This document shows, piece after piece, positions 36,783 to 46,279 of a stretch of 64,000 nt of DNA. Positions within the stretch are counted from its first letter, which is position 1, and the number at the start of each line of letters is the position of its first letter. The notes beneath the pieces were generated by a model. That model had not been told where the DNA came from and did not search any database. It worked only from the letters and a program-made list of their open reading frames with translations. This DNA comes from Bacillota bacterium (GTDB taxonomy: Bacteria > Bacillota > Clostridia > Christensenellales > Borkfalkiaceae), in NCBI GenBank assembly GCA_019423125.1, contig JAHZBZ010000010.1, positions 1 through 64,000 of the forward strand. The letters are read 5' to 3'. A program made the translations under genes and the position numbers.

Positions 36783-36827
36783 GGTATCTCGAGTAAAACA
36801 TTTGAATTATTTGGCAGGAGAAAGAGA

Positions 36828-38321
36828 ATGAAATACGAGATCAAATCTTCCCAGAAAAGCACAATCACGATCACGATGACCTTTGACAAGTCAGAGTGGG
36901 ACGCCGCAAACCAGAAGGCGTACGAGCAGACCCGCGGCAGGTACTTCGTCAACGGATTCCGCAAGGGCAAAGCTCCCAAGCACGTCATCGAGCTCAACTA
37001 CGGCAAGGGCGTGTTCTATGAGGATGCGCTCAACAATCTGTTCTCCGACCATTACTACGACATCGTCGAGAAGGAAAAGGAAAACTACACCGTCGTCGGC
37101 CAGCCCGAACTGTCCGTCGACGATCTCTCCGAGACGGGCGTGACCCTTTCCGCCGTCGTCCCTGTCAAGCCCGACGTCAAGCTGGGCGCCTACAAGGGTA
37201 TAAACATCCGCAAAGTGGAGTATAATGTAGAGGACAAAGACGTGGAGGCGGAGATCAAACGCCTGCAGGAGCGCAATTCCCGCCTGGTCGAAGTGACCGA
37301 CCGCGCGGCGGAGAACGGCGACACCGCGACCATCGATTTCTCGGGCAGCGTGGACGGCGTCAAGTTTGACGGCGGCACCTCCGAGAACTATCCGCTCGTG
37401 CTCGGCAGCGGTTCCTTCATCCCGGGATTCGAGGAACAGGTCGTCGGCATGAAGGTGGGCGAGGAGAAGGACGTCAATGTCAAGTTCCCCGAGGACTACC
37501 AGGCAGAGGAACTCAAGGGCAAGGACGCGGTTTTCGCGGTCAAGCTCAACAAGCTCGAGAAGAAAGAGCTCCCCGAAGTGAACGACGAGTTCATCAAGGA
37601 CGCGGCGGGCGCGGAGAGCGTGGAAGCTTATAAGAAGGAGACGCGCGAGCGCCTCGAAAAGCAGGCCAAAGAGAAGGCGGACGCGGAGACGGAGAACAAC
37701 ATCGTCCGCGCGCTCACCGAGAGCGCGGAGGCGGAGATCCCCGACGCGATGATCGAGAGCCAGATGGATCTGATGGTGCGCAACGCAGAGTATCGCCTCG
37801 GCATGCAGTACGGCGGCATCAAGCTCGCAGACTACCTCAAGTACATGGGCTCCAACATGCAGGACTTCCGCGAGGGCTACCGCGCGCAAGCGACGGATAC
37901 GGTCAAGAGCCAGCTCGTCATCGACAAGATCATCCGCGAGGAGAACATCAAGGCGGAGGAAGCCGAGATCGACGCGAAGCTCGAGGAGTTCGCGAAGGCG
38001 GCGAACAAGACGCTGGAGGAGTACAAGAAGGACACCGACGCTTCCCAGCTCGAGTACATCGCCAACGACATCGTCATCAACAAGCTGTTTGCGTTCCTCA
38101 AAGAGAACAACAATTTGACGACCGAAGAGGTCAAGCCCGCCAAGAAGCCCGCGGCGAAGAAGACGGCCGCAAAGAAGGCGGACGGCGAAGCGGAGGAGAA
38201 AAAGCCCGCAAAAAAGACGGCCGCGAAGAAGGCGGACGGCGAGGCAAAGCCTGCGGCGAAGAAACCCGCCGCAAAAAAGACGGCAAAGAAAGCGAAACCC
38301 GCGGAAGACAAAGCGGAGTGA
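36828..38321 (+). CDS. tig: Trigger factor with Lys/Ala-rich C-terminal tail
   Basis: A 497-residue ribosome-associated chaperone and prolyl isomerase. The ribosome-docking signature NGFRKGKAPKHVIE is near residue 45, the FKBP-type domain (GDTATIDFSG to KLNKLEK) at about 160-245, and the helical C-terminal cradle ends near 430. The last 64 or so residues are an added low-complexity tail of KPAAKK, KKTAAKK and ADGEA units, reminiscent of histone H1 or bacterial nucleoid proteins. Usual trigger factors stop at 425-435 residues. It has GGAG upstream, heads the tig-clpP-clpX cluster and is followed by clpP after 36 bp. Confidence 0.95.
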   Translation: MKYEIKSSQKSTITITMTFDKSEWDAANQKAYEQTRGRYFVNGFRKGKAPKHVIELNYGKGVFYEDALNNLFSDHYYDIVEKEKENYTVVGQPELSVDDLSETGVTLSAVVPVKPDVKLGAYKGINIRKVEYNVEDKDVEAEIKRLQERNSRLVEVTDRAAENGDTATIDFSGSVDGVKFDGGTSENYPLVLGSGSFIPGFEEQVVGMKVGEEKDVNVKFPEDYQAEELKGKDAVFAVKLNKLEKKELPEVNDEFIKDAAGAESVEAYKKETRERLEKQAKEKADAETENNIVRALTESAEAEIPDAMIESQMDLMVRNAEYRLGMQYGGIKLADYLKYMGSNMQDFREGYRAQATDTVKSQLVIDKIIREENIKAEEAEIDAKLEEFAKAANKTLEEYKKDTDASQLEYIANDIVINKLFAFLKENNNLTTEEVKPAKKPAAKKTAAKKADGEAEEKKPAKKTAAKKADGEAKPAAKKPAAKKTAKKAKPAEDKAE

Positions 38322-38357
38322 TGCGGGGCAATGCCCCAACGGAAAGGAGGCAGTTAA

Positions 38358-38954
38358 ATGCAGGACGTTAAGATGAACCTCATCCCGATGGTCGTGGAGC
38401 AGTCCAGCCGCGGGGAGCGTTCTTACGATATTTATTCGAGGCTGTTGGAAGATCGCATCATCTTTCTCTCGGGCGAGATCAACGACGGCATGGCGAACAC
38501 CGTGGTCGCGCAGCTGATCTACCTCGAGGCGCGCGATCCGAACAAGGACATCAGCCTCTACATCAACAGCCCCGGCGGCAGCGTCTCGGCGGGACTTGCG
38601 ATCTACGACACGATGCAGTACATCCGTTGCGACGTATCCACCATCTGTATCGGGCTTGCGGCGAGCATGGGCGCGTTCCTGCTCTCGAGCGGCGCGCGCG
38701 GCAAGCGTTTCGCCCTTCCCAACAGCGAGATCATGATCCATCAGCCGCTCGGCGGCGCGCAGGGTCAGGCGAGCGACATCAAGATCCAGGCGGAGCACAT
38801 CCTCAAGATCAAGGACAAGATGAACCGCATCCTCGCCGAGAACACGGGCAGGAGCGTACAGGAGATCGAGCGCGATACCGACCGCGACAATTACCTCTCC
38901 GCGGACGAGGCACAGCGTTACGGACTCATCGACAAAGTCTTCTTCAAGAGGTGA
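38358..38954 (+). CDS. clpP: ATP-dependent Clp protease proteolytic subunit
   Basis: A 198-residue serine protease that forms the ClpP barrel. The catalytic triad is in GLAASMGAFLLSS (Ser), MIHQPLGG (His) and RDNYLSADEA (Asp). AAGGAGG stands 8 nt before the ATG. It works with ClpX, whose gene is next. Length and sequence are normal. Confidence 0.98.
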   Translation: MQDVKMNLIPMVVEQSSRGERSYDIYSRLLEDRIIFLSGEINDGMANTVVAQLIYLEARDPNKDISLYINSPGGSVSAGLAIYDTMQYIRCDVSTICIGLAASMGAFLLSSGARGKRFALPNSEIMIHQPLGGAQGQASDIKIQAEHILKIKDKMNRILAENTGRSVQEIERDTDRDNYLSADEAQRYGLIDKVFFKR

Positions 38955-39093
38955 CACCCTTCGCGGGGAAAGAGAATGGCAGCGGCGCGGCGCAAAGCCG
39001 CGCAGGAAGGTCGCGCGGCGGAGCCGGGAGAAAGAGATCGGCTTCTTCGCGCGCTTTTTGGCATCGCGGGAGGCGATGCAGGGAGATAAAAAT

Positions 39094-40317
<1,224 letters not shown>

Positions 40318-40328
40318 CAAAAACACGG

Positions 40329-40356
40329 AGAGAAGGGCACGCCCTTCTCTCTTTTT
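40329..40356 (+). terminator. Terminator of tig-clpP-clpX
   Basis: A stem AGAGAAGG (40329-40336) with CCTTCTCT (40343-40350), followed by CTTTTT. Confidence 0.85.
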
Positions 40357-40454
40357 GTTTTCTGCGGGCGCAGGGCGCCCGCAGTCCCGTCTTTCTTTGA
40401 AAGGGGAAAGGGAGGGACTGTCCTAAAAAGAAGGTCTGCGGCATACAATGAGCC

Positions 40455-40679
40455 ATGGACCTTTTTCAGCTTCGGGCGGGCGAGCGCGCCGAGATCGTGC
40501 AGGTGCTGTGCGATGAAAAACTCGCCCTCCGTCTCTCTGCAATGAACATACGCGCGGGCGCCGTCGTCCGCGTCCTGCGCCGCGCGCCGCTCGGCTCTCT
40601 GATGGTGGAAGCGGAGGGGACGCGCGCCGCGATCCGACCCTCTCTTGCGAGGCATCTGCTCGTTCGGAGGCTGCCGTGA
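40455..40679 (+). CDS. feoA: FeoA-family ferrous iron transport protein
   Basis: A 74-residue SH3-like protein. LRAGERAEIVQV, ALRLSAMNIRAGAVV and GSLMVEAEG follow the FeoA pattern. It supports FeoB-mediated Fe(II) uptake. The stop overlaps the feoB GTG by 4 nt. The ribosome site is weak. Upstream (40318-40454) only the clpX terminator is seen, and no Fur-box-like palindrome was recognised. Confidence 0.85.
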   Translation: MDLFQLRAGERAEIVQVLCDEKLALRLSAMNIRAGAVVRVLRRAPLGSLMVEAEGTRAAIRPSLARHLLVRRLP

Positions 40680-42646
40680 AGATACTTTTGCTCGGCCGCC
40701 CGAACAGCGGCAAATCCACTCTCTTCAACGCATTGACGGGCGGGCATGTGCGCACGGGAAACTGGCACGGCGTCACGGTCGGGCTCAGCGTGCGCCGCGC
40801 GCGTCTGGACGGGTCGAGCGCGGACGTCGTCGACCTTCCCGGCATCTATGCGCCCGTGGCGTCGTCGATGGAAGAGCAGGTCACGCGCGGCGCGGTGGAG
40901 GAGGGCGCGGACCTCATCCTCCTTGTCGCGGACGTGTCCGATCTTCCTTCTTCTCTCGCGCTGTACAACGCCGTCCGCGGCCGCGGACGGGTCGCGATCG
41001 CGGTGACGATGGCGGACGTCCTGCGCCGCCGCGGCGGGTATTTCGACGCATCGGCGCTCTCCTCCCGCCTCGGCGTACCCGTGATCTTTCTCTCCGCGCG
41101 CAGCCGCGCGGACCTTCGGCGCCTGCGCACCTTCCTCAAAGACGCGGCTGAGCGGCCTTGCGGCAGGCAGGAGGAAGCGAAAGTGGAGTCGCTCTCGGGC
41201 ATCTGGTATCGCGGAGAGGAGCGCGAAAGCCTCTTCGAGCGCCTGCTCTACAACCGTTTCTTTGCGCCCGCGTTCTTTCTCGGCTGTTTTGTCCTCACCT
41301 TTCTGCTCGCCTTCGGCGGCGGGATGCCCGGCGTCCTTCTGAAGGACCTTCTCGCGTCCTGTTTTTCGTCTGCGGGCGAGCGGCTCGCTGCGGCGGTACC
41401 CGTTTTGCCCGCTGCGGAGTTCGTGCGCGCGCTCTTTTCGGGCGTGGGGAGCGTGCTCTCCTTTCTGCCGCAGATCGCCATCCTCAATCTCTCCCTGCTT
41501 CTGCTCGAAGAGAGCGGCGCGCTCTCCGCGCTCGCCTTTCTGACGGACGGGCTTTTTGAGCGCATCGGGCTCACGGGCAGGGCGGTCTTTTCCCTTCTCA
41601 TGGGCTTCGGCTGTACGGCGGCGGCGATCCTGACCACCCGCGCGCTGGAAAACAAGCCCTTGCAGCGGCGGGTCATCCTCATCCTGACCTACCTCTCGTG
41701 CAGTGCGAAGATGCCCGTCTTTCTCGCCGTCACCGCCTGTTTCTTCGAGGACCCCTTTCCCGCGGTGCTCGCGATCTATGCGGGCGGCGTCCTTCTCGCG
41801 CTCGTCGCGGCGCTCCTTCTGAAGGGCGGCACGGAGGAGAGCGTGTTCGAGATCGCCCGCGTGCGCATGCCGTGCGCGCGCACGGTCGCAAAATCGTTGC
41901 TATTTTCCCTCAAACAGTTTATAATAAAAGTCGCGACGGTGGTCTCGGCGTTCCTCATCCTGATGTGGGCGCTGCTCTCCTTCGCGTTTCCCTTCGAATA
42001 TGTCGGCACAGGCGGGGAGGGGAGCATCCTCGCGCGGCTGTGCGGGGGGCTGAAATACCTGTTCTATCCGATGGGACTGGGCAGCTGGCAGGTCGCGCTT
42101 GCGGCGCTCTCGGGCATCGTCGCCAAGGAGAACGTCGCAGGGACGCTCGCGCTGTTCTATCCAGATCTCTCGGCGGTGTTCACGCCCGCTTCGGCGGCGG
42201 CGTTTCTCGTCTTTCTGATGACCTGCGCGCCCTGTTGCAGTGCGATCGCCGCCTCCGCCCGCGAGGCGGGCGCCCGTTTCGCGCTGCTCGCCGCGGCGGC
42301 GCAGACCTTTCTCGCCTTCGCCTTCGGCTATCTCACCTTTGCGCTCTTCACTTTCCCGCTCGTCCGCGCGCTCGCGGCGGGCGTTGCCGCGCTCGCCGCG
42401 GCGGCGTTGCTTTCGAGGTTCTTCCATGAAAAAATACACCGCGCAGACCGCGCAAAAACTTCGGGATTTCACGGACGAAAACTGCGCCGTCGCTTCCTTC
42501 GCCTTTTCCCGCCTTCTACGCGACCGCGACATCCGCGTCAACGGCGTCCGAACGGGCGAAAACATCCTCCTGCATGCGGGAGACGAGGTGACCTATTTCA
42601 CCACCCCGCGCGAGGAATCCAGACCCTTTTACGACGTCGTCTATGA
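40676..42646 (+). CDS. feoB: FeoB-family ferrous iron transporter with out-of-family tail
   Basis: A 656-residue GTPase-linked Fe(II) permease. The G domain has G1 GRPNSGKST (8-16), G2 GNWHGVTVG and G3 DLPG; the G4 position, usually NxxD, reads TMAD. The membrane part has two gate repeats (MGFGCTAAAILTTR and LSGIVAKENVAGTL) and CAPCCSAIAA. FeoB normally ends shortly after the last helix, near residue 583. Here the frame runs 73 residues further, through the start of the next gene, as an Arg/Pro-rich string. The start is GTG 40676, with CGGAGG at 5 nt. The true 3' end may be affected by loss of a stop. Confidence 0.85.
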   Translation: MKILLLGRPNSGKSTLFNALTGGHVRTGNWHGVTVGLSVRRARLDGSSADVVDLPGIYAPVASSMEEQVTRGAVEEGADLILLVADVSDLPSSLALYNAVRGRGRVAIAVTMADVLRRRGGYFDASALSSRLGVPVIFLSARSRADLRRLRTFLKDAAERPCGRQEEAKVESLSGIWYRGEERESLFERLLYNRFFAPAFFLGCFVLTFLLAFGGGMPGVLLKDLLASCFSSAGERLAAAVPVLPAAEFVRALFSGVGSVLSFLPQIAILNLSLLLLEESGALSALAFLTDGLFERIGLTGRAVFSLLMGFGCTAAAILTTRALENKPLQRRVILILTYLSCSAKMPVFLAVTACFFEDPFPAVLAIYAGGVLLALVAALLLKGGTEESVFEIARVRMPCARTVAKSLLFSLKQFIIKVATVVSAFLILMWALLSFAFPFEYVGTGGEGSILARLCGGLKYLFYPMGLGSWQVALAALSGIVAKENVAGTLALFYPDLSAVFTPASAAAFLVFLMTCAPCCSAIAASAREAGARFALLAAAAQTFLAFAFGYLTFALFTFPLVRALAAGVAALAAAALLSRFFHEKIHRADRAKTSGFHGRKLRRRFLRLFPPSTRPRHPRQRRPNGRKHPPACGRRGDLFHHPARGIQTLLRRRL

Positions 42647-43262
42647 GGACGAGAACGTGCTCGTCTGCGACAAATACGCGGGCGTGAATTCGGAAGCGCT
42701 CTTTTCCGCGCTTTCGGGCAGGGGCGCCCGCTTCATCCACCGCCTCGACCGCAACACGGCGGGCGTGATGATCTTCGCAAAGAACGGCGCCGCTGAGCGC
42801 GAACTGCTCTCCGCCTTCCGCGAGCGTCGCGTTTTAAAGGTGTACGAGGCGCTCTGTTTCGGCACTTTCGCGCGCCCGCACGCGCTCCTTGCCGCCTATC
42901 TCAAAAAGGACGCGCGCGCCGCGCTCGTCCGCGTGACCGATGCATCGCAGGCGGGTGCGGAAAAGATCCTCACCGAATACGAGGTGCTCCGCACGGAAGG
43001 GGAGTTCACCCTCGTGCGCGTCCTGTTGCACAGCGGCAAGACGCACCAGATCCGCGCCCATCTCGCCCACGTCGGCAACCCGATCGCGGGCGACGAAAAA
43101 TACGGCGATTCCGCCCGCAACAAGAAATACCGCCTGCGCAGGCACATCCTCGTGGCAAAGAGTCTCTCCTTCGACGCAAAGGGCGCGCTCTCGTATCTTC
43201 GCGGCATGGAATTTCGCTCCCGCTTCGAGGCGGTCCTGCCCGATCTTTCCGAAAAAAAGTGA
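42426..43262 (+). CDS. RluA-family pseudouridine synthase
   Basis: A 278-residue RNA pseudouridine synthase. An N-terminal S4-like domain (LRDFTDENC... to GDEVTYF, about 1-60) precedes the catalytic domain. The nucleophile Asp is in FIHRLDRNTAGVM and the C-terminal RNA contact in GKTHQIRAHLAHVG. It resembles RluC/RluD-type enzymes acting on 23S rRNA. ATG 42426 has GAGGT at 5 nt. It overlaps the feoB frame by 221 nt; motif conservation shows that this frame, not the feoB tail, is the constrained one. Confidence 0.92.
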   Translation: MKKYTAQTAQKLRDFTDENCAVASFAFSRLLRDRDIRVNGVRTGENILLHAGDEVTYFTTPREESRPFYDVVYEDENVLVCDKYAGVNSEALFSALSGRGARFIHRLDRNTAGVMIFAKNGAAERELLSAFRERRVLKVYEALCFGTFARPHALLAAYLKKDARAALVRVTDASQAGAEKILTEYEVLRTEGEFTLVRVLLHSGKTHQIRAHLAHVGNPIAGDEKYGDSARNKKYRLRRHILVAKSLSFDAKGALSYLRGMEFRSRFEAVLPDLSEKK

Positions 43263-43299
43263 CCGCGCCGCCTTTTTTGCTCCTTTGGCGCGCAAAAGG

Positions 43300-43472
43300 C
43301 TCCGCATACGGACAACCTTCTTCGCACAGAGCGCAGCTCCGCATACGGACAACCTTCTTCGCACAGAGCGCGGCTCTGCATACGGACAACCTTCTTCGCA
43401 CAGAGCGCGGCTCCGCATACGGACAACCTTCTTCGCACAGAGCGCGGCTCTGCATACGGACAACCTTTCTTT
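43300..43472. repeat. Five tandem copies of a 37-bp unit
   Basis: Units begin at 43300, 43337, 43374, 43411 and 43448 with CTC(C/T)GCATACGG and end with AGAGCGC(A/G)G; the last is partial. Copies differ at only one or two positions, alternating C and T at the fourth base. Each junction forms a CAGAGC-GCG-GCTCTG hairpin, and the CCGCATACGG core is itself an inverted repeat. There are no spacers between units, so it is not a CRISPR. It lies in the 432-bp gap before the arsR-type gene. Confidence 0.95.
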
Positions 43473-43567
43473 TCGCAGTATGTAAAGATCGGCGCCCGTT
43501 TTGACAAATTTTAAACCGCCGCGAGTGCTTGCGGCAGGGAATACTTTTTCCCGCATTTTCATACTTG

Positions 43568-43597
43568 AAACCGCCACAAAACCGTGGCGGTTTTTTT
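43568..43597 (+). terminator. Terminator before the metal-resistance operon
   Basis: A stem AAACCGCCAC (43568-43577) with GTGGCGGTTT (43584-43593), loop AAAACC, followed by TTTT. It insulates the following operon. Confidence 0.9.
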
Positions 43598-43609
43598 GCA
43601 CGCTTTTTC

Positions 43610-43655
43610 TTGACTTTTTTCGTAAAACGTATTATTATATGAACATAAATTCATA
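43610..43655 (+). promoter_or_regulatory. Promoter and ArsR/SmtB operator of the metal ATPase operon
   Basis: -35 TTGACT (43610-43615), 17 bp, -10 TATTAT (43633-43638). A perfect inverted repeat TATGAA-N6-TTCATA (43638-43655) overlaps the -10 and the predicted start. This spacing and sequence resemble operators of metal-sensing ArsR/SmtB repressors, so the following regulator probably represses its own operon until metal binds. Confidence 0.75.
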
Positions 43656-43694
43656 GGTAAACCGCAGAGAACGAAAGCGGAAGAGGAGAAGAAG

Positions 43695-44099
43695 ATGATA
43701 GAAGAGGAGAGCCGTGTCGGCGAAGAGGCGGCAAAGAACTGTGCGGACAGGGCGGGGGAGCAATGTGAACACGAACTTTCCGCAATGCGCGCGAAGAAGA
43801 ACATGCCCTGTGCGGAGGAGCTGGAGCGGATGTGCGCTTCCTTCCGCGCGCTGGGGGAGCCTTCGCGCATGAAGATCCTGCTCGCGCTGAGCGAAGGGGA
43901 GATGTGCGTATATCACATCACGCACGCGGTGGACGGCAACCAGAGCAATGTCTCGCATCAGCTTCGTATTTTGAAGGACAACCGCATCGTCCGCGCGCGG
44001 CGGGACGGGAAGAATGTGCTGTATTCGATCGCGGACGAGCACGTCGCGAGCATACTTCTGATGAGCAGGGCGCACGCGCGCTGTGAGGAGGAGAGATGA
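43695..44099 (+). CDS. ArsR/SmtB-family metal-responsive repressor
   Basis: A 134-residue winged-helix regulator. The recognition helix is in QSNVSHQLRILKDNRIVRARRDGKNV, and CVYHIT before it carries a Cys at the classical alpha-3 sensing position. The N-terminus (about 1-40) is rich in Cys and acidic residues, as in CadC proteins where it completes a Cd/Pb/Zn site. The next gene, a Zn/Cd-type ATPase, supports such a role. GGAGAAG stands before the ATG. The stop overlaps the ATPase start by 4 nt. Confidence 0.93.
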   Translation: MIEEESRVGEEAAKNCADRAGEQCEHELSAMRAKKNMPCAEELERMCASFRALGEPSRMKILLALSEGEMCVYHITHAVDGNQSNVSHQLRILKDNRIVRARRDGKNVLYSIADEHVASILLMSRAHARCEEER

Positions 44100-46168
44100 A
44101 AACAAAAATACGATTGAAAAATCTTGATTGTGCGGCATGTGCGGCGGAACTCGAGCGCGTTCTTGCAAAGATCGAGGGTGTGAACGAGGTCGCGGTGGAT
44201 TTTGTGCGGCAGAGCATCCTTCTCGACTGCACGGGGGATGCGGCATACCGTGCCGTCGTGGACGCGGCAAACTCCTTTGAGGATGTTCGCGTCGTGGAAA
44301 AACAGGCGGGCGGCGGCGTATGGCAGGAGCATCGAGCGGACATTGTGGCTGTTGTTGCGGCGGCGGTGTGTCTTGTCGCGGGCATTCTGCTCGGGGAATT
44401 TGCCGCAGAGATATTCGCGGCGAAGGTGATCTCCTATGTGCTCTATGCGCTCGCCTATTTCGGCGTCGGCTGGAAGATACTCTGGGAGACGTGCAAGAAC
44501 CTCGTGCACGGCAAGATCTTCGACGAGAATTTTCTCATGACGTTGGCGTCGGTGGGTGCGATCGTGCTCGGTCAGTACGCGGAGGCGGCGGAGGTCATGG
44601 TGCTCTATTGCTTTGGCGAGCTTTTGCAGGAGATCGCGGTCGGATCTTCCCGTCGCTCCATCGCAAAGCTGATGGACCTCAAGAGCGAGACGGCGACCCT
44701 TCTCACGGAAGAGGGGGAGCGGGTGGTCCCGCCCGAGGAGATCGCCGCAGGCGACCTTCTTCTCGTCAAGGCGGGGGAGAAGATCGCGGCGGACGGCGTG
44801 ATCGAGCAGGGCCGCACCTCGCTTGACGTGCGTTCTCTGAGCGGCGAGGCGGCCCCGCGCGACGTCTCGGAAGGGGACGAAGTGCTCGGCGGTTCCATCA
44901 ACCGCGGCGGCGTCATCCGCGTGCGCGTCTCGCGCGATTATTCCGATTCCACCGTCGCAAAGATCCTCGACCTCGTCGAAAATTCTGCGGCGAAAAAGGC
45001 AAAGACGGAGAAATTCATCACGAAGTTCGCGCGTATCTATACGCCGGTGGTCTGCCTCGCGGCGCTCGTCGTCGCGTTCGTCGCGCCGCTGTTCGGCGGG
45101 AATTATGCGGCGTCTCTCGGCGATTGGGTCTACCGCGCGCTGGTGTTTCTCGTCATCTCCTGTCCGTGCGCGCTCGTCATCTCCGTGCCGCTCTCCTATT
45201 TCAGCGGCATCGGCTTTGCGGCAAAGCACGGCATCCTGATCAAGGGCTCCACTGGCCTGGACGCGCTCGCCTCCGCAAAGATCGCGGCGTTCGACAAGAC
45301 GGGCACCCTTACATACGGCAATTTCGTCATTTCGAATGTTTACGGAAATGACAGCGAACGTGTCCTTGCGGTCGCGGCGGCGGCGGAGAAGAACTCCTCG
45401 CACCCGCTCGCGGCGGCGTTTGCGGGGGAGGAGACTCCCTTTGTCGCCGAAGAGGCGTCCGAGATCGCGGGCCGCGGAATCGTCTGCACCGTCGGCGGGG
45501 ACCGCGCGCTGGTGGGGAATGCGGCGCTCCTTGCCGAGAACGGCATCGAGGCGCCCGCGCTGGAGGGCGGCACGCTCGTCTATGTCGCGCTGGGCGGGGA
45601 ATATCTCGGCTGTGTCGTCATCGAAGACCGCGTCAAGGAGAATGCGGCGGGCGCGGTCGCGGCGCTCCGTGCGGGCGGCATCGCGTCCTGCTGTATGCTT
45701 ACGGGCGACAACCGCGGCAGGGCGGAGCGCGTCGCGCGCGAGGTGGGGCTGGATGCGGTGTATGCCGATCTTCTGCCCGCCGACAAATTGGAGATCGCAA
45801 AAAAACTGCGCGAAAAGGGCTCTCTGCTGTATGCGGGCGACGGCATCAACGACGCGCCCGTGCTCATGGAAGCGGATGTCGGCGTCTCGATGGGCGGCGT
45901 CGGGAGCGATGCGGCGATCGAGGCATCGGACGTCGTGCTGATGCGCGACGACCTCGACCTTCTGCCGTTCGCGCGCCGAAGCGCACGGCGCACGCGCGCG
46001 GTCGTGTTGCAGAACATCGTGTTTTCCATCGCGGTCAAAATCGCCGTCATGGTGCTGGGTCTGTTCGACCTGATCCCGCTCTGGCTCGCGGTTTTTGCGG
46101 ACGTGGGCGTCATGATGCTCGCGGTCGTCAACTCCTTCCGCACCCGCCTCCCGATGCGAAAAAAGTGA
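44096..46168 (+). CDS. Heavy-metal (Zn/Cd/Pb-type) translocating P-type ATPase
   Basis: A 690-residue P1B-type ATPase that exports soft divalent metals. An N-terminal HMA domain carries LDCAACAAE (Cys12/Cys15). The metal-translocating motif is ISCPCALVISVP, the phosphorylated Asp is in FDKTGTLT, the nucleotide domain has NSSHPLA, and the hinge is GDGINDAPVL. The CPC-ALVISVPLSY sequence is typical of the ZntA/CadA branch rather than copper pumps. It is co-transcribed with the repressor. Confidence 0.93.
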   Translation: MKTKIRLKNLDCAACAAELERVLAKIEGVNEVAVDFVRQSILLDCTGDAAYRAVVDAANSFEDVRVVEKQAGGGVWQEHRADIVAVVAAAVCLVAGILLGEFAAEIFAAKVISYVLYALAYFGVGWKILWETCKNLVHGKIFDENFLMTLASVGAIVLGQYAEAAEVMVLYCFGELLQEIAVGSSRRSIAKLMDLKSETATLLTEEGERVVPPEEIAAGDLLLVKAGEKIAADGVIEQGRTSLDVRSLSGEAAPRDVSEGDEVLGGSINRGGVIRVRVSRDYSDSTVAKILDLVENSAAKKAKTEKFITKFARIYTPVVCLAALVVAFVAPLFGGNYAASLGDWVYRALVFLVISCPCALVISVPLSYFSGIGFAAKHGILIKGSTGLDALASAKIAAFDKTGTLTYGNFVISNVYGNDSERVLAVAAAAEKNSSHPLAAAFAGEETPFVAEEASEIAGRGIVCTVGGDRALVGNAALLAENGIEAPALEGGTLVYVALGGEYLGCVVIEDRVKENAAGAVAALRAGGIASCCMLTGDNRGRAERVAREVGLDAVYADLLPADKLEIAKKLREKGSLLYAGDGINDAPVLMEADVGVSMGGVGSDAAIEASDVVLMRDDLDLLPFARRSARRTRAVVLQNIVFSIAVKIAVMVLGLFDLIPLWLAVFADVGVMMLAVVNSFRTRLPMRKK

Positions 46169-46279
46169 TTTTTTCTCCCTTTCGCAGGGCAGAATGATCC
46201 GAAAGCCTCTTTCCGCCTGCGGGAAGGGGCTTTCTTCTGTGAAATTAAAGATAAAATTAAAGGAAAGCCTTTCAACCGT

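Noticed and set aside
43300..43472. CRISPR array
   Set aside because: The 37-bp units are directly adjacent with no spacers, number only five, and no cas gene is in the window.
43006..43601. Minus-strand frames with repeated Cys/Glu-rich segments over the 37-bp repeats
   Set aside because: They are a mere translation of the tandem repeat in rotating frames plus the antisense of the pseudouridine synthase.
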